Positions 51,174 through 64,000 of a DNA stretch of 64,000 bases are shown here, one piece after another; the first letter of the stretch is position 1, and each line of letters begins with the position of its first letter. The notes beneath the pieces were generated by a model. It saw nothing but the letters and a program-made list of their open reading frames with translations, was not told where the DNA came from and searched no databases. The DNA is from Mycobacterium simiae (GTDB lineage: Bacteria; Actinomycetota; Actinomycetes; Mycobacteriales; Mycobacteriaceae). The DNA lies in the NCBI RefSeq assembly GCF_010727605.1, contig NZ_AP022568.1:2852001-2916000 (forward strand), in the 5' to 3' direction. Position numbers and translations under genes: made by a program.

Positions 51174-54100
51174 GGCTGCGTCACCGCGCTTTCCAAAAAC
51201 AGCCGCAAATGCTCGCCGTAGGCGCTCAGCGCGTCGGCGGTCAACATCTCCAGGTGCGTGCTGTCGACCGAGTACGTAACGATGTCCCCGGCGACGTACG
51301 GACGCCACACTCGTTGCTGAGCGCGCGCCGCGCGGCCGGTTCGCAGTCCACGCCACCGTGATCTCGGCCGGGGGCCGCGACCGTTTTCACTGCTGGTGCC
51401 CCCGGCGGCGAAGACGACCAGGTCGCCATCGAACACATCGGGCACATGTTGGGCCAGCCGTGCCTGGTTTGCCCGGACGCTGCGTACCAGGAACTCCAGC
51501 ACCCCGGCCGACTGCTCGGGGAGGTCGACGCCGTTGCTCCGCAAAATGTCGGCCACGATCTGGCCGTCGAGCATCGGGTTCTTCGCAGCGGCCTTGGCGG
51601 TCAGCTTCGCGACGAACTTGTTCGCGGTAAACACCGGGTCAAGCAGGATCAGGCTGCGCACCACCCGGCCGCGGCGCTGGAGTTCGACGGCCACTTCATG
51701 GGCGACGACCGCGCCGAACGACCAGCCGAGAATCTGGTACGGCCCGTCGGGCTGGCGCGCTTGTATCCGGTCGGCGTAGTTCGCCGCCATGTCGCGAACC
51801 GAGGTGTCGTCGGCCTCACCGTCCTGCGGCACCTGGTTGATGCCGATGATCGGGCAATCCAGATACGCGCCTAGCGCCCGATACGACCAGCTCAGGCCCA
51901 GCCCGTCGTGAATGCAGAACAGCGGAGTCCCGGTGCCCTGCTGCAACACGTCGACCGGGAGGACCTCCGGGTCACTGTCCGCCGCGCCCAGTTGCTCGCT
52001 GAGGCTGCGGACGGACGGCGCATAGAACATGGTGCGCACCGGGAGGTGGATATCGAGCGCGGCGTTGACCGCGGCGATCACCCGCATCGCCGACAGGGAA
52101 TCCCCGCCCAGATCGAAGAAGGAATCGTCGACGCCCACCCGCTCGATGCCCAGCACCTGGGCGTAGATGCCGGCGATGACGCGCTCGGTCTCGGTCTGCG
52201 GGGCCTGGAATGGCGTGGCGGCGAATACCGGCGCCGGCAGGGCCTTGCTGTCGATCTTGCCCGACGAGGTCAGCGGGAACTCCTCGAGCACCACGATCTG
52301 GGCCGGCACCATGTACTCGGGCAGCCGCGCGCTCAGCCGCTGGCGCACGGCGCTGATCTCCATGTTGGTGTTCGGGTTGTTGGCGTGCACGCCGCGCGCC
52401 GAACGCGGCAGGTAGATGTCGGTCAGGGCAGCTTCGGCCTCGGCCGGGGTGAGGAAGAGGGCGTCGAGGGTGCCGGGCTCGGCGCCCCAGGTGACGGCGA
52501 CTTGGTACCCGGCGTTGGCGCCAAGCCGGTGCAGCTGCTCGGGGGTGACGGTGTCTGGTGCCGTCGCGGGCAGGGTCAACGCGTCGGTCAGCGGCAGCCC
52601 GTCGGCGAGCGCGCGGTCGATGCGGACGTCGGCGATCAGTCCGGCCCGGGGTATCCCGGTGACGCGCACCGCCGCGGGACGGTTGGCTGCCAAGCGGCCG
52701 TGCAGCCCAAGCAACCCCCCGCATTCGGTCCACGTCCACGCGGCCGCGGCGGCCACCGAGCGCACCGGCGCGGGAGATTTGTGGACGACCACGTCATAGC
52801 GATACTTGTTCAGCTCGTTGTCCGCCAGCCCCCGCTTGACCTGGATGTCCAGCCCGGCAGTGTCCGGATGGTCGTCGGCCCACGCCGTGAAAAACTCTGG
52901 CGCCAAGAGCAATTCAGGCTCGCTGACGACCGCTCGGTGGACGCGCTGACGGATCTCGGCGGCATCGCCGGTGGTGGTGCGCGCCAGCGCGACACCGGTC
53001 TGGAAGGCGTCCTGCAGGGCGTGGTTGCGGATATCGCCGATGAACAAGGCGCCGCCGGGAGCCAGCAGTTCCATGGCACGGTCGATCAGGTCGGTCAGAT
53101 AACCGGCATTGGGGAAGTACTGGACGACGGAGTTGACGATGATGGTGTCGAAGTAGGCGCGCGGCAGCCCGGCCATCAGGTGTGCTGGCCGGGCCAGCAG
53201 CTGGACCCGATCGCGCCATGGCAGCTGCAACCGCTCCAGCGAACTGGCCAGGTTGTCGATGGCCACCGCCGACATGTCCGTGGCGACGTAGTGCTCAGCC
53301 AGCGGGGCGAGCTGGGAGAGCAGCAGCCCCGAGCCGGCACCGATCTCCAGCACCCGTTTCGGTCGTAGCGCCGCGATCCTCGCCACGGTCGCCGCACGCC
53401 ACTCGAACATCTCCTCCAACGGAATCGGCGCACCGGTGTAACTGCTGTTCCAGCCTCGGAAGTCCATGCCGAACGGCGGAGCCTCATCCGTTGGGTAGTA
53501 CAGCTCGTCGTATACGCCCTGCCACTGTTCGACGATCTCGGCGTCATGGTCGTCGCTGGTGGTGTGACCCAGGGTGAGATAGGCGATCAGGTGGTCGCCC
53601 GCGTCGCTGTGGTGCACGGTGGTGACGGCCTGGGCGACCTGCGGGCAAGCCAGCAAAACGCTTTCGATCTCGCCGAGTTCAATGCGGTAACCGCGGATCT
53701 TGACCTGCTCGTCGGAGCGGCCGACGTAGCGTAGTTGACCGTCGGACTGCCAGGCCACCAGGTCCCCGGTGCGATACATCCGTTCGGCGGGCATCCCGGG
53801 GTCGACGAATGGGCAGGCTACGAAGCGAGTGGCCGTCAAATCCGGTCGGCGCGCGTATCCACTCGCCAGCCCGCCGCCCGCCACATATAGCTCGCCGACC
53901 ACTCCGACCGGCACCGGCCGCAGCCAGGCGTCCAGCACGAAGAACGCCAGATGTGCCAGCGGCTCGCCGATGGGGCTGACCGTGCGGTCGACGTCGCCGT
54001 CGGTGAGGACGCGGAACGAGGCGTGCACCGTGGTTTCGGTGATGCCGTACATGTTGATCAGCCGCGGGGCCTGCGGGTGGCTCTGCATCCAGCTCCGAAG

Positions 54101-57100
54101 GCGTTGTGGCTCAAGGGCTTCCCCACCAAACACCACCGTCTGTAGCTGGAGCCGCTCGGCGAGCGCGGGCTGCAGCGTGTCGGCGGTCTGCAGCGCGTAG
54201 AACGCCGTCGGCGTCCGGCTCAGCACACCGACGCCTTCCGCGGCCAGCAGCGCGTGGAAGTCCTCCGGCGAGCGGGCCACGGATTCGGGTACCACCACCA
54301 GCCGGCCGCCGTGCAGCAGGGCGCCCCAGATCTCCCACACCGAGAAGTCGAACGCCAACGAATGTGCTTGCGTCCACACCTGTTCCAGATCCAGCTGGCC
54401 GGACAGCGAGTGCAGCAGTTCGATGACGTTGCGGTGCGGGACGGCCACCCCCTTGGGGGTGCCGGTGGTGCCGGAGGTGTAGATCAGGTAGGCGAGGTCG
54501 TCGGCGTCCGGCATTGGCAACGCGGTGCCGGGGTGGCCCGCAATGCGGGGGTCGTCGACCGTGACGACGGCCAGGTCATGGCCGTCGAGCCGGTCGCGCA
54601 GCGCCGCGGTGGTGATCGCGATGACGGGCTCGGCGTCGGCGACCATGAAGCCGATCCGGGCGTCGGGATGCGCGGGGTCTATCGCCAGGTAGGCCGCCCC
54701 GGTCTTGAGCACCGCCAGGATTGCGATGATCGCTTCGGCGGATCGGGTGAACAGCAGCGCCACCACCCGTCCGGGGCCCGCGCCGTGGGCGGCCAGCAGG
54801 TGTGCCAGCCGATTGGCGTCCTCATCGACCTCGAGGTAGGTCATGGACAGGCCCGCGAACGTCACTGCCGGACGGCGGGGCGTGCGAACGACCTGCTCGG
54901 CCCACCGGCTCGGGATCGAGTCCACCGTCGGCACGGGCCGGGCCAACACCGCCCGGTTGCCCCAATCATGCAGGCGCGCAACCTCGTCGACTCCGACAAG
55001 ATGCACCGACGACAGGCGCCGAGCGGGATCGTCGGTCACGGCCACCAAGACCCGGTGCAATCGGTCGATCACGGCGCGGATGGTGGTCTCGTCGAACACG
55101 TCGGTTCGGTACTCGACCGTCCCGTTGATCCCGGCGGGGGCACCCGCGTCACTCCAGTGTTCGGCAAGGTGGAACACCAAATCCATTCGAGCGGTGCGGG
55201 TATCCATGGTCAGCGGAGTTACCTGCAGATCGTCCAAGTCCAGTCCGGACGCGGCGCCGGCACCGTTGCCCGCGACGCTCTGCCAGGCCAGCATCACCTG
55301 CACCAGCGGATGATGGGTCAGAGAGCGGGTGGGGTTGATCCGCTCGACGAGAACCTCGAACGGTACGTCCTGGTTCTCGTAGGCGGCCAGGCTGCGCCGG
55401 CGGACCTGGGCGAGCAGCTCGTCGAAGGTGGGATCGCCGGTCACCTCGACCCGCAGCACCAGGGTGTTGACGAAGAAGCCCACCAGCTCATCGAGCGCGG
55501 GGTCGCGTCGCCCGGCTATTGGGAAGCCCACCGCCACATCGGAACTGGAACTCAGCGTCGAAAGCAGCATCGCCAGGGCGGCCTGAATCAGCATGAAGCT
55601 GGTCGCGTTGTGCTCGCGGGCCACCTCGCGCACCCGATGCTGCAGCTCGGCCGGCCATTCCAACGCCACGTGCGAGCCGCGATAATCGGCCACCAACGGG
55701 TAGGGACGGTCGGTGGGCAGCTGTAACCGTTCCGGCATCCCGGCCAGCGCACCCTCCCAGTACGCCAGCTGACCGGCGATGGGACTGTCGGTGTCGGCAA
55801 GCTCGCCGAACTGCGCGCGTTGCCACAGCGTGTAGTCGATGTACTGCACCGAAAGTGCGGCGCGGTCCGGCGCGCCGCCGCGCCGTCGCGCCCGGTACGC
55901 CTCACCGATGTCGCGGGCCATCGGCGCCAGCGACCACCCGTCGAAGGCGATGTGGTGCACCACGATTCCGACCACATGGTCGTCGGCCCCGATCGAATAG
56001 ATCTGCGCACGTATCGGAATTTCGGCCGACAGATCGAATCGATATTTCGCCAGCGTGGTCAATTCGCCCAGCAGCTCGTCTGCCGGCAGCGACCGTACCG
56101 CGTCGTCGCCGCGCAGCCACAGCCCCGGCGCGGCCGGCAACACCTCCTGGTAGGGCACACCGTCGATGTCGACGAAGATGGTGCGCAACGCTTCGTGGCG
56201 CGCGATGACGTCGTCGAGTGCCGCGGCGAGCGCCGCGACGTCCAGTGCGCCCTCGATCCGGAATGCGGTCGGCATGTTGTACGTCGCGACCCCGCCCTCG
56301 AACCGGTACAGGAACCACAGCCGGGATTGGGCGAACGACAACGGAATCAGCGCTGGCCGCTGCCGGGCAACCAGTGGCTTGCGCCGCCCGACTTGGGTGG
56401 TCGCGACGAGGGGCGCCAATCGCGCGATCGTCGGCGCGTCGAACAACGAGTGCACGTCGACATCGGCGTCGAGGCCGGAATTGATCGCCGCGATCAGCCG
56501 CATCGCTGACAGGGAGTCCCCGCCCAGGTCGAAGAACGAGTCGTCGACACCGACGCGGTCGAGGCCAAGGACGCGGGCGTAGATGCCCGCCAAGATTTCT
56601 TCCGCAGCACCGGCGGGCGCGCGGTAGTTCCCGGCGTCGGCGAAATCAGGTGCCGGCAGGGCCCGCATGTCGAGCTTGCCGTTCGTGGTCAGCGGCAGCG
56701 CGTCCAGCACCACGATGGCGGACGGCACCATGTAGCCGGGTAACTTGTCCGCCAGGCTGTTTCGCAGTTCGGCCGGGTCGGCCGTCCCGGTGATGTACCC
56801 GATCACCCGGGTGCCGCCGGTGTCATCCTCGGCGGTGACGACCGCGGCCCGGGTGACGCCCTCCCCGGCGGCCAGGGCGGCCTGGATCTCGCCGAGCTCG
56901 ATGCGATAGCCGCGGATCTTGACCTGTTCGTCGGCCCGGCCGACGTAGTCCAACTGGCCGTCGGGATGCCAGCGCACCAAGTCTCCCGTGCGGTACATCC
57001 GGGCACCCCGCTCACCGTACGGACAGGCCACAAATCGCTCCGCCGTCAGCGTGGCGCGACCGCGATATCCGCAGGCCACGCCGGCGCCCGCGACGTACAG

Positions 57101-60100
57101 CTCGCCCACCACACCGATGGGCACCGGCCGCAGCCAGCCGTCCAACACGAACAGCGCCGCGGTAGGTACCGGCGCGCCGATCGGCGCGGCACCCGACCCG
57201 GCGGTCAGCGGTGCACTCATCGACGCGTAGACCGTGGCCTCGGTGGGACCGTAGGCGTTGATCACCACCCGGCCGTCCGCCCACTGGTCCACGACGTCGG
57301 CGGGGCAGGCTTCCCCGCCCAGCAGCACGGCCACCGATTCCAGCCCCTGTGGCGTCAATACCGTTGCTGCCGAGGGAGTTTGGGTGAGAATCGTGACTCC
57401 CTGGTCGACCAGCAGGGTGTGGAATTCCTGCGGCGAGGCGGTCACCGACTCGGGTACCACGACCAGGCGGCCGCCGCCGAGCAGCGCGGCCCAGATCTCC
57501 CACACCGAGAAGTCGAAGCCGTAGGAGTGGCATTGCGTCCACACCTGTGCCAGCGGCAGGTGGGTGGGTGCCGAGGCGGCCAGGTGGGCCAGGTTGCGAT
57601 GTGTCACCGCAACACCTTTGGGCACACCGGTGGTGCCCGAGGTGTAGATCAGGTATGCGATGTCGTCGGCGGTGGGGGGCAGCGGACTGGTGGCGGGTTG
57701 ACGGCTTACCGCGGGATCGGCGATGTCGATGGTCGGCAGACCATATCCGTCGAGGCGCCCGCGCAGCTCGGCCGTGGTCACCGCGGCGATCGGTGCCGCG
57801 TCGGTGAGCATAAAACCGATCCGCGCGTCGGGATGGGCCGGATCGATCGCCAGATACGCCGCCCCCGCCTTCAATACCCCCAGCATCGCAACGATCGCCT
57901 GGGCGCAGCGGGAAAACAGCAGCGCCACAACCTCTCCCGGGCCGACACCATAGTCGGCCAGCAGACGGGCCACGCGATTGGCGTCCTCGTCCAGTTCGCG
58001 GTAGCTGTGGATGCGGCCGTCATGGCTCACCGCCACCGCGTCGGGGTCACGGTGCACGTGTTCGGCGAACAGTTCCGGAATCGACAGCGACGCGGGCGAA
58101 TGCCGGGTCAACACCTGCCGGTTACCGAGCTCATCGATCACCGTCTGCTCGTCGGGGTTCAACAGCTGAATCGACGACAACCTGCGGGTCGGCTCGGTGA
58201 TCATGGCCCGCAACACCTGCTGCAGCTGTTCGATCAGCGTCTCGACACTGTCGGTGGTAAAGACGTCGGCGTTGTACTCGACCCGCAGACCCAACTCGGT
58301 ACCCGGCATGGCCTGCAACGTCAGCGGGTAGTGGTTGTACTCCCGGGCGGTCATTTCGCCGATGGCCAGCCCGTCGACGCCTACCAGGTTCGTGGTGTCG
58401 ACCGGATAATTCTCGAACACGAACAGGGTGTCGAAGAGTTGGTCGTGTCCGGTGACGCGATGAATCTCCGCGAGTGCCAGGTGCTGGTGCTCGAGGGTGT
58501 GGTGGTTGGCGCGGTGCAGCTGCTCGAGCAGGTCGGCGGTCGTGCTCGTCGGCGTGCAGCGGGCCCGCACCGGCACGGTGTTGATGAGCAGGCCGACCAT
58601 CGCGTCGGCGCCCGGGACGTCGGTCGGTCGGCCCGACACCGCGGTGCCGAACGCGACGTCGTGTCGGCCGGTGAGCCACATCAGCAACTGTGCCCAGGCC
58701 ACCTGCAAGACGGTATTGACGGTGGTGTGGTGGGTCCGGGCGAGCTGATGCAGCGCCTCCGTCGTCCGCGTATTGACCCGCGATGTCTGTACTCCGCGAC
58801 GGCCCAGCCCAATTCGCGCCGGGGGCCCCACCAGGGTGGGAGACTCAAAGCCGTCGAACTCCTCGCGCCAGGCCGCCTGGGCCGCGGCGACGTCGCGGTC
58901 GGCGAGCCAGTTGACGAAACGGCGATACGGGACGGCAGCGGATAGCCGTTGCCCGAAGTAACTGGCGAAGATCTCCTGCGCGAGGATCGGCAATGACCAG
59001 CCATCGAGCACGATGTGATGGTTGGTGAGGACCAGCCGGTGCCGGTCCGTGGCGATGCGGACCAACGCGGCCCGGAACGCGGGCGGGACGCTGAGGTCGC
59101 AGACCGCGGCGCGTTCCGCAGCGAAAATTCGTTCGACTTGACGATTGCTGACGCCGAATTCGAAGTATTGACATGGCAATTCGGGATCGGCGGGGATGAT
59201 CTGAACCGGCTGGCCGAACTGGCGAGAGAACCGTGCGACCAGGTTGGGGTGGCGGACGACAACGGTGTGCATGGCATCGCGCAACCGGTCGGGATTCAGC
59301 GGCCCGGTGATGGTGATGTCGAGCTGCATTGCGTAGATGTCGTCGCGGCTGTTCTGGATCGCGCTGGCGTGGAACAACAGTCCCTGCTGCAGCGGCGTCA
59401 GCGGCAGGATGTCTGCCACGTGCTGTTGGCGGCACAGCTCGTCGATCTGCTGCTGGGTCAGCGGCGTCGGGGCGATATCCGACGGGGTCAGTCCGCCGCC
59501 GCCCCGCTGCACGTGCGCGCACATTCCGGTCAGTGCGTCGAACCACAGCCGGCTCAGCCGGTCGATGAAGGCGTCGTCCACCGCCGAGGTCGCCCAGGTC
59601 CAGGTGGCGTGCAGCTGCGGCCCGGTCCCGGTGTCCATGGCGACGGCGTTGAGTTCGACGCTGTGTCCCAACCGAATTGGCAGTGCCGAGGCCAGCGCAG
59701 CCAGCCCGGCACCTTCCCGGCTGATCTGCCACACGTCGTCGGAGAGTTCCGCGGCGCCGCTGAGCCGGCCCAGGTAGTTGAACCCGATGCTCGGATCGTC
59801 GCCCGTCAGGGCTGACTCGGGCGTGAGGTAGCGCAGTAGGCCGTAGGTTAGGCCGTCTGGCAGCGCACGCAGTTGTTCTTTGGCATCCTTGACAACCGCG
59901 CCCAGCGCGGGGTCTCCAGCGCACACCTGCGCCCAGGTCAGGCTTCCGACGTTCAGCGCAACGGGGTATTTGGTGGTGAACCAGCCCACGGTGCGGGACA
60001 GGTCGACCTGGCCGGACAGGTCGTCGTGCCGGCCGTGGCCCTCGACATCGATCGTGAGTGCGGCGCCGCCACCGGCCAGCAATTCGTTGCACGCCACCGC

Positions 60101-63100
60101 AAATGCGATCAACAACATGTCCCCAACGCCGGCGTGGAACGCCGCCGGCACCTCCGCGAGCAGTGCGCGGGTGGTCTCGGCGTCCAACTCACGCGTCAGC
60201 TGCCCCGCGGTGGCGTAGGTATCGCCGGCTTGCGGCGCGGGCAGCGCCCGCGGGACCGCCAACACCTGCGCCCAGCTTTCGGCATGGCCGGCCACCGCTG
60301 CGGTGTGGGCGTGCTCGGTGAGCAGGGACGACCAGCGGGCGAACGAGGTGCCGCCGGTAGGCAGCGCGATGGGCCGGCCGCTGTGGTGCGCAGCCCAGGC
60401 GATGTTGAGATCTTCCAACAGGATTCGCCACGACATCGCATCGACGGCCAGGTGGTGAACGACCAGCAGCAGCTGATGGGTCAACCGGGCCCACACCGCG
60501 CTGAGCACGACGCCGTCGGCGGGGCTCAGCCGGGCCCGGGCCGTGTCGAGGATGTCGCCGTCGAGCGCATCGACGGTCCGCATGCGGTCGCGGGCGCGCA
60601 CGGCGCCCGGCTCGGGTACGGCCATGGTGCGGTCGTTTTCGGCCCGCAGCCGCAGCATGGGATGCCGATCCAGCAACGCCTGCAGGACCACCAGCGCGTC
60701 GGCTTCGGTCACCGCGGCCGGTGCCTGCACCACCATGGTCTGGTTGAACTGTTCGGTGGGACCGTCCACACCCTGCAGCCAGCGCATGATCGGGGTGGCC
60801 AGCACGGGCCCGGTCCCCTCGTCGACGACGTTGCCGTCCGTGGTAGCGATGGTGACGACGCGGGCAAGCCGCGCGACGGTCTGCTCGACGAAAATGTCAC
60901 GGGGACGGCACAGTAAGCCGGCCTCCCGTGCCCGGGCCACGACTTGCATTGACAAGATGCTGTCGCCGCCCAGATCGAAGAACGAGTCATCGACCCCGAC
61001 CCGGTCGACACCGAGCACCTGCGCGTAGATGGCGACGAGCGTCTCTTCGAGTTCGCCGGTGGGGGCGAGGTAGCGCTCGGTGACGCGGTAGTCCGGCGGG
61101 GGCAGGGCACGCGTATCGAGCTTGCCGTTCCCCGTCAGCGGCAGCGAGTCCAGCACCATCAGGGCCGACGGGACCATGTACGGCGGAAGCCGGTCGGTCA
61201 GGGCGGCGCGGGCCTGCACCGGGTCGGCGGTGCCGGTGATGTACCCGACCAGCCGAGTGGTGCCCGGTTGGTCCTCGCGGGTGATGACGACTGCGTGTTC
61301 CACGCCATCCAAAGCGGCTAGCGCCGCACGGATTTCGCCGAGCTCGATGCGATGGCCGCGAACCTTGACCTGATCGTCAGCGCGGCCGAGGTAGTCCAGT
61401 TGGCCGTCGGCGCGCCAGCGCGCCAGGTCACCACTGCGATACATGCGTGCTCCGGCGGCCCCGAAGGGGCAGGCGACGAATCGGGACGACGTCAACCCCG
61501 ACCGCCCGAGGTACCCGCACGCCACACCGGTGCCCGCGATGTACAGTTCGCCCGTCACGCCGACCGGTGCCGGGCGTAACCACCGGTCGAGCACGAACAG
61601 CGCGGCGGTGGATACCGGCGCGCCGATCGGCACCACGGCCATGCCTGGGCTCAGCGGCGTGGTCATCGAGGCGTACACGGTGGCCTCGCTGGGACCGTAC
61701 GCGTTGATCACCACCCGGCCGGGCGCCCACCGGTCCACCACGTCGGCTGGGCAGGCCTCGCCACCGAGCAGTAACGCCGGGGCCGGGATCTGTTGCGGTG
61801 CCAGGCCGGTGACCGCAGAGGGGGTTTGGGTGAGCACGTTCACAGCCTCGGCGAGCAGCAGGGCGTGGAAGTCGTCCGGCGAGGCGGCCACCGACTCGGG
61901 CACCACGACCAGGCGGCCGCCGCCGAGCAGCGCGGCCCAGATCTCCCACACCGAGAAGTCGAACGCATACGAATGGCATTGCGTCCACACCTGGCGAGCC
62001 GGCAGCGCGCGGGGTGTCGACGCGGCGAGGTGGGCCAGGTTGCGATGTGTGACGGCGACGCCCTTGGGCGTACCGGTGGTGCCCGAGGTGTAGACGAGGT
62101 AAGCGATGTCGTCGGGTGACGGCGTCGGCAGCGCGGCTTCCAGCGCGACGTCGGGTGTGGGGTCGTCGACGTCGAGGATGGTGAGGTCGTGCCCGGCCAG
62201 CCGGGCGCGCAGGTCGGCGGTGGTGATCGCGGCGGTGGGTGCGGCGTCATCGAGCAGGAAGGTGATCCTGGCGTCCGGAAGCGCGGCGTCGACGGCCAGG
62301 TAGGCGGCCCCGGACTTGAGCACGGCCAGCATCGCGACGATTGCGTTGGCCGAGCGTTCCAGCAGCAGCGCAACACAATGGCCCGGGCGCACGCCGCGCG
62401 CAGTCAGCGCGTGCGCCAACACGTTGGATGCGTCGTCGAGCGCGCCGTAGGTGAGGGTGCGGCCGTCGAAGGTGATCGCCGCGGTCTCGGGCGCCCGGGC
62501 CACGTGTTCGGCGAACAACTGCGGAACGGACGCCTCGGCGGGTATCAGTTCCAGTGTCCGCCGATTACTCAGGGCGTCGAGTCGGGCGCGCTCGTCGGTA
62601 TCGACCACGGTGATCGCGGAGATATGCCGGGTAGGGTCGGCGGTGATGGCGTCGAGCACGTGCTCGAATCGCCGCAGCAGGGTTCGGATACTGTCGGCTT
62701 CGAACACGTCGGTGCGGTATTCCACGGTGCCGGAGATCCCGGCGGGTTCGCCGGTCTGCGCCCAGCGTTCCGTCAGCGAGAACGCCAGATCCATTCGAGC
62801 CGTGTGTGATTCGAGTGGTAGCGGGGTTACGCGGACATCGCCCAACGCCAACGCGGAGGCGGGGTCGTCACCGTAGCGGCTCTGCCAACCCAGCATGACC
62901 TGGACCAGGGGATGATGACTCAGGCTTCGGGTGGGGTTGAGGCGTTCGACGAGGACCTCGAAGGGCACGTCTTGGTTTTCGAAGGCGGCCAGACTTTGTC
63001 GGCGAACCTGCGTCAGCAGCTCGGTGACGGTGGGGTCGCCGGCGACGTCGACCCGCAATACCAGGGTATTGACAAAGAAGCCGATGAGCTGGTCGAGGGC

Positions 63101-64000
63101 CGGATCGCGGCGCCCGGCGATCGGGAAGCCCACGGCCACATCGGAAGTGGCGCTCACCGCGGATAGCAGCACCGCCAGCGCGGCCTGCACCACCATAAAG
63201 CTGGTGGCATCGTGGCTACGGGCCAGCGCGCGCACCCGCTGCTGCAGTTCGGCCGGCCACTGGACCGGCACACTGGCCCCATGCTGATCGGCCAGCGGCG
63301 GATACGGCCGATCCGTCGGCAGCGTCAGGCGCTCCGGCATGCCGGCCAAGGTGTCCTGCCAGTAGGACAGTTGCGCCGCGATCGGGCTGTCCGGGTCGTC
63401 GAGTCGGCCGAACTGGGCGTGTTGCCACAGCGTGTAATCGGCATACTGCACCGGCAGTCGCGCCCAGCGGGGGCCCTCGCCCACCACGCGGGCGGCGTAC
63501 GCCTCCCCCAGATCGCGGACCAACGGCCCGACCGATAGGCCGTCGGCGGCGATATGGTGTACCACGCCCACCAGCACGTGCTCGTCGTCGGTGAGGCGAA
63601 ACAGCGTGGCCCGTAACGGGATTTCGGCAGCGAGTTCGAAGGCGTACCGTGCCGCGACGTCGATCGCAGCCTCCAGCATCGTCGTCGACCAGTCGCTGGA
63701 ATCTATTACCTGCCAGTCAAACTCAACGTTTTCCGCGGCCAGCACCAGCTGCTGCGGGATGCCCTGGGGGGCGACGATCAGCGTACGCAGGCTTTCGTGT
63801 CGGGCGATCACGTCGCGCAGCGCCGCGGCGAGTGCGTCGGCGTGGAGGCGGCCGGAGAGCCGCAATGCGACCGCCATGTTGTAGATGGGGGAGGGGCCCT
63901 GTAACTGGTCGAGGAACCATAACCGGGTCTGGGCGAACGACAGCGGCACCACCGCCGGCCGTTCGGTGGCCGACAGCGGTTCCAGCCAGCCGCGACCGGT
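51170..64000 (-). CDS. Non-ribosomal peptide synthetase, last three modules with N-methylation and thioesterase (5' end beyond window)
   Basis: The frame is open to the right edge (4276 codons here), so the N-terminus is missing. Order along the protein: C1 (HHIAADG near 63550), A1 ([10 protein letters not shown] near 62080), carrier T1 (GGDSI near 60970). Then an epimerisation domain E ([10 protein letters not shown] near 60440, [22 protein letters not shown]), C2 (HHIVLDG near 59010), A2 (near 57630), T2 (near 56530). Then C3 (HHIAFDG near 55950), A3 (near 54465) with an inserted N-methyltransferase ([11 protein letters not shown] near 53340), T3 (near 52110), and a thioesterase (GWSFG near 51720, catalytic His near 51250). 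All core motifs look intact. The product would end D-residue, L-residue, N-methyl residue, released by hydrolysis or cyclisation. A1 and A2 pockets read the same by eye; A3 looks threonine-like. Confidence 0.93.
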   Translation of the reverse strand, partial: TGRGWLEPLSATERPAVVPLSFAQTRLWFLDQLQGPSPIYNMAVALRLSGRLHADALAAALRDVIARHESLRTLIVAPQGIPQQLVLAAENVEFDWQVIDSSDWSTTMLEAAIDVAARYAFELAAEIPLRATLFRLTDDEHVLVGVVHHIAADGLSVGPLVRDLGEAYAARVVGEGPRWARLPVQYADYTLWQHAQFGRLDDPDSPIAAQLSYWQDTLAGMPERLTLPTDRPYPPLADQHGASVPVQWPAELQQRVRALARSHDATSFMVVQAALAVLLSAVSATSDVAVGFPIAGRRDPALDQLIGFFVNTLVLRVDVAGDPTVTELLTQVRRQSLAAFENQDVPFEVLVERLNPTRSLSHHPLVQVMLGWQSRYGDDPASALALGDVRVTPLPLESHTARMDLAFSLTERWAQTGEPAGISGTVEYRTDVFEADSIRTLLRRFEHVLDAITADPTRHISAITVVDTDERARLDALSNRRTLELIPAEASVPQLFAEHVARAPETAAITFDGRTLTYGALDDASNVLAHALTARGVRPGHCVALLLERSANAIVAMLAVLKSGAAYLAVDAALPDARITFLLDDAAPTAAITTADLRARLAGHDLTILDVDDPTPDVALEAALPTPSPDDIAYLVYTSGTTGTPKGVAVTHRNLAHLAASTPRALPARQVWTQCHSYAFDFSVWEIWAALLGGGRLVVVPESVAASPDDFHALLLAEAVNVLTQTPSAVTGLAPQQIPAPALLLGGEACPADVVDRWAPGRVVINAYGPSEATVYASMTTPLSPGMAVVPIGAPVSTAALFVLDRWLRPAPVGVTGELYIAGTGVACGYLGRSGLTSSRFVACPFGAAGARMYRSGDLARWRADGQLDYLGRADDQVKVRGHRIELGEIRAALAALDGVEHAVVITREDQPGTTRLVGYITGTADPVQARAALTDRLPPYMVPSALMVLDSLPLTGNGKLDTRALPPPDYRVTERYLAPTGELEETLVAIYAQVLGVDRVGVDDSFFDLGGDSILSMQVVARAREAGLLCRPRDIFVEQTVARLARVVTIATTDGNVVDEGTGPVLATPIMRWLQGVDGPTEQFNQTMVVQAPAAVTEADALVVLQALLDRHPMLRLRAENDRTMAVPEPGAVRARDRMRTVDALDGDILDTARARLSPADGVVLSAVWARLTHQLLLVVHHLAVDAMSWRILLEDLNIAWAAHHSGRPIALPTGGTSFARWSSLLTEHAHTAAVAGHAESWAQVLAVPRALPAPQAGDTYATAGQLTRELDAETTRALLAEVPAAFHAGVGDMLLIAFAVACNELLAGGGAALTIDVEGHGRHDDLSGQVDLSRTVGWFTTKYPVALNVGSLTWAQVCAGDPALGAVVKDAKEQLRALPDGLTYGLLRYLTPESALTGDDPSIGFNYLGRLSGAAELSDDVWQISREGAGLAALASALPIRLGHSVELNAVAMDTGTGPQLHATWTWATSAVDDAFIDRLSRLWFDALTGMCAHVQRGGGGLTPSDIAPTPLTQQQIDELCRQQHVADILPLTPLQQGLLFHASAIQNSRDDIYAMQLDITITGPLNPDRLRDAMHTVVVRHPNLVARFSRQFGQPVQIIPADPELPCQYFEFGVSNRQVERIFAAERAAVCDLSVPPAFRAALVRIATDRHRLVLTNHHIVLDGWSLPILAQEIFASYFGQRLSAAVPYRRFVNWLADRDVAAAQAAWREEFDGFESPTLVGPPARIGLGRRGVQTSRVNTRTTEALHQLARTHHTTVNTVLQVAWAQLLMWLTGRHDVAFGTAVSGRPTDVPGADAMVGLLINTVPVRARCTPTSTTADLLEQLHRANHHTLEHQHLALAEIHRVTGHDQLFDTLFVFENYPVDTTNLVGVDGLAIGEMTAREYNHYPLTLQAMPGTELGLRVEYNADVFTTDSVETLIEQLQQVLRAMITEPTRRLSSIQLLNPDEQTVIDELGNRQVLTRHSPASLSIPELFAEHVHRDPDAVAVSHDGRIHSYRELDEDANRVARLLADYGVGPGEVVALLFSRCAQAIVAMLGVLKAGAAYLAIDPAHPDARIGFMLTDAAPIAAVTTAELRGRLDGYGLPTIDIADPAVSRQPATSPLPPTADDIAYLIYTSGTTGVPKGVAVTHRNLAHLAASAPTHLPLAQVWTQCHSYGFDFSVWEIWAALLGGGRLVVVPESVTASPQEFHTLLVDQGVTILTQTPSAATVLTPQGLESVAVLLGGEACPADVVDQWADGRVVINAYGPTEATVYASMSAPLTAGSGAAPIGAPVPTAALFVLDGWLRPVPIGVVGELYVAGAGVACGYRGRATLTAERFVACPYGERGARMYRTGDLVRWHPDGQLDYVGRADEQVKIRGYRIELGEIQAALAAGEGVTRAAVVTAEDDTGGTRVIGYITGTADPAELRNSLADKLPGYMVPSAIVVLDALPLTTNGKLDMRALPAPDFADAGNYRAPAGAAEEILAGIYARVLGLDRVGVDDSFFDLGGDSLSAMRLIAAINSGLDADVDVHSLFDAPTIARLAPLVATTQVGRRKPLVARQRPALIPLSFAQSRLWFLYRFEGGVATYNMPTAFRIEGALDVAALAAALDDVIARHEALRTIFVDIDGVPYQEVLPAAPGLWLRGDDAVRSLPADELLGELTTLAKYRFDLSAEIPIRAQIYSIGADDHVVGIVVHHIAFDGWSLAPMARDIGEAYRARRRGGAPDRAALSVQYIDYTLWQRAQFGELADTDSPIAGQLAYWEGALAGMPERLQLPTDRPYPLVADYRGSHVALEWPAELQHRVREVAREHNATSFMLIQAALAMLLSTLSSSSDVAVGFPIAGRRDPALDELVGFFVNTLVLRVEVTGDPTFDELLAQVRRRSLAAYENQDVPFEVLVERINPTRSLTHHPLVQVMLAWQSVAGNGAGAASGLDLDDLQVTPLTMDTRTARMDLVFHLAEHWSDAGAPAGINGTVEYRTDVFDETTIRAVIDRLHRVLVAVTDDPARRLSSVHLVGVDEVARLHDWGNRAVLARPVPTVDSIPSRWAEQVVRTPRRPAVTFAGLSMTYLEVDEDANRLAHLLAAHGAGPGRVVALLFTRSAEAIIAILAVLKTGAAYLAIDPAHPDARIGFMVADAEPVIAITTAALRDRLDGHDLAVVTVDDPRIAGHPGTALPMPDADDLAYLIYTSGTTGTPKGVAVPHRNVIELLHSLSGQLDLEQVWTQAHSLAFDFSVWEIWGALLHGGRLVVVPESVARSPEDFHALLAAEGVGVLSRTPTAFYALQTADTLQPALAERLQLQTVVFGGEALEPQRLRSWMQSHPQAPRLINMYGITETTVHASFRVLTDGDVDRTVSPIGEPLAHLAFFVLDAWLRPVPVGVVGELYVAGGGLASGYARRPDLTATRFVACPFVDPGMPAERMYRTGDLVAWQSDGQLRYVGRSDEQVKIRGYRIELGEIESVLLACPQVAQAVTTVHHSDAGDHLIAYLTLGHTTSDDHDAEIVEQWQGVYDELYYPTDEAPPFGMDFRGWNSSYTGAPIPLEEMFEWRAATVARIAALRPKRVLEIGAGSGLLLSQLAPLAEHYVATDMSAVAIDNLASSLERLQLPWRDRVQLLARPAHLMAGLPRAYFDTIIVNSVVQYFPNAGYLTDLIDRAMELLAPGGALFIGDIRNHALQDAFQTGVALARTTTGDAAEIRQRVHRAVVSEPELLLAPEFFTAWADDHPDTAGLDIQVKRGLADNELNKYRYDVVVHKSPAPVRSVAAAAAWTWTECGGLLGLHGRLAANRPAAVRVTGIPRAGLIADVRIDRALADGLPLTDALTLPATAPDTVTPEQLHRLGANAGYQVAVTWGAEPGTLDALFLTPAEAEAALTDIYLPRSARGVHANNPNTNMEISAVRQRLSARLPEYMVPAQIVVLEEFPLTSSGKIDSKALPAPVFAATPFQAPQTETERVIAGIYAQVLGIERVGVDDSFFDLGGDSLSAMRVIAAVNAALDIHLPVRTMFYAPSVRSLSEQLGAADSDPEVLPVDVLQQGTGTPLFCIHDGLGLSWSYRALGAYLDCPIIGINQVPQDGEADDTSVRDMAANYADRIQARQPDGPYQILGWSFGAVVAHEVAVELQRRGRVVRSLILLDPVFTANKFVAKLTAKAAAKNPMLDGQIVADILRSNGVDLPEQSAGVLEFLVRSVRANQARLAQHVPDVFDGDLVVFAAGGTSSENGRGPRPRSRWRGLRTGRAARAQQRVWRPYVAGDIVTYSVDSTHLEMLTADALSAYGEHLRLFLESAVTQP

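Noticed and set aside
51908..58945. Long plus-strand frames opposite the NRPS (51908-53368, 54254-55726, 56966-58945)
   Set aside because: They are low-complexity Gly/Arg/His/Asp translations antisense to intact NRPS domains, with no recognisable motif.

Overview
The window is high-GC actinobacterial DNA, and its gene content and order identify it as a mycobacterial chromosome. Recognised markers include dnaZX, aspC (Rv3722c type), the lipid-uptake factor LucA (Rv3723), the 10-methylstearate genes, ligC with Prim-PolC, a WS/DGAT of the tgs2 type, an LpqH-like lipoprotein, cutinase, F420-dependent enzymes, CDGP and DUF732 secreted proteins. From memory, the backbone is collinear, in reverse orientation, with M. 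tuberculosis Rv3718c to Rv3734c. Blocks of accessory genes interrupt it. The insertions (P450s, CaiB/CitE, NRPS, CHAT/TPR locus, IS30) point to a non-tuberculous species; I cannot name it.

Layout. 1-6.2 kb: the end of an LLM flavin monooxygenase, a CoA-transferase and a CitE-like lyase in one operon, a small membrane protein, a DJ-1/PfpI protein, a ribokinase and an MDR oxidoreductase. 6.3-10.2 kb: a translationally coupled minus-strand operon (DAPDH-like dehydrogenase, VOC protein, SDR, TetR) diverging from another SDR. 10.4-19.7 kb: tgs2-like acyltransferase, Nudix, haloalkane dehalogenase, DUF2330 protein, P450, two small secreted proteins, divergent ligC/Prim-PolC, and a rhomboid-like membrane protein. 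19.7-28.1 kb: a LysA-like protein lacking the catalytic cysteine, an SDR/NmrA operon with a divergent TetR and twin palindromic operators, then a P450, TetR, SDR and aldehyde dehydrogenase group linked by a shared 14-16 bp palindrome. 28.3-34.2 kb: F420/Ddn-type enzymes, an intact cut5-like cutinase and Rv3725-like epimerase, a frameshifted csbD, a beta-lactamase-fold esterase and a second DAPDH-like dehydrogenase. 34.2-40.2 kb: an orphan locus with a CHAT protease-like protein, a TPR-like protein, two unrecognised proteins and a small divergent protein. 40.2-50.7 kb: lipoprotein, enoyl-CoA hydratase, lucA, tRNA-Ser(GGA), SRP RNA, aspC, an IS30 element, a 54-bp minisatellite, dnaX and the tmsB/tmsA pair. 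51.2-64.0 kb: the C-terminal three modules of a large NRPS (C-A-T-E / C-A-T / C-A-nMT-T-TE), open at the right edge.

The genes are mostly lipid, CoA-ester and redox metabolism plus core replication and repair. The strongest candidates for undescribed biology are the NRPS and the CHAT/TPR locus. The most testable regulatory signals are the two sets of TetR-type palindromes. All functional calls come from reading motifs by eye; no database search was run.
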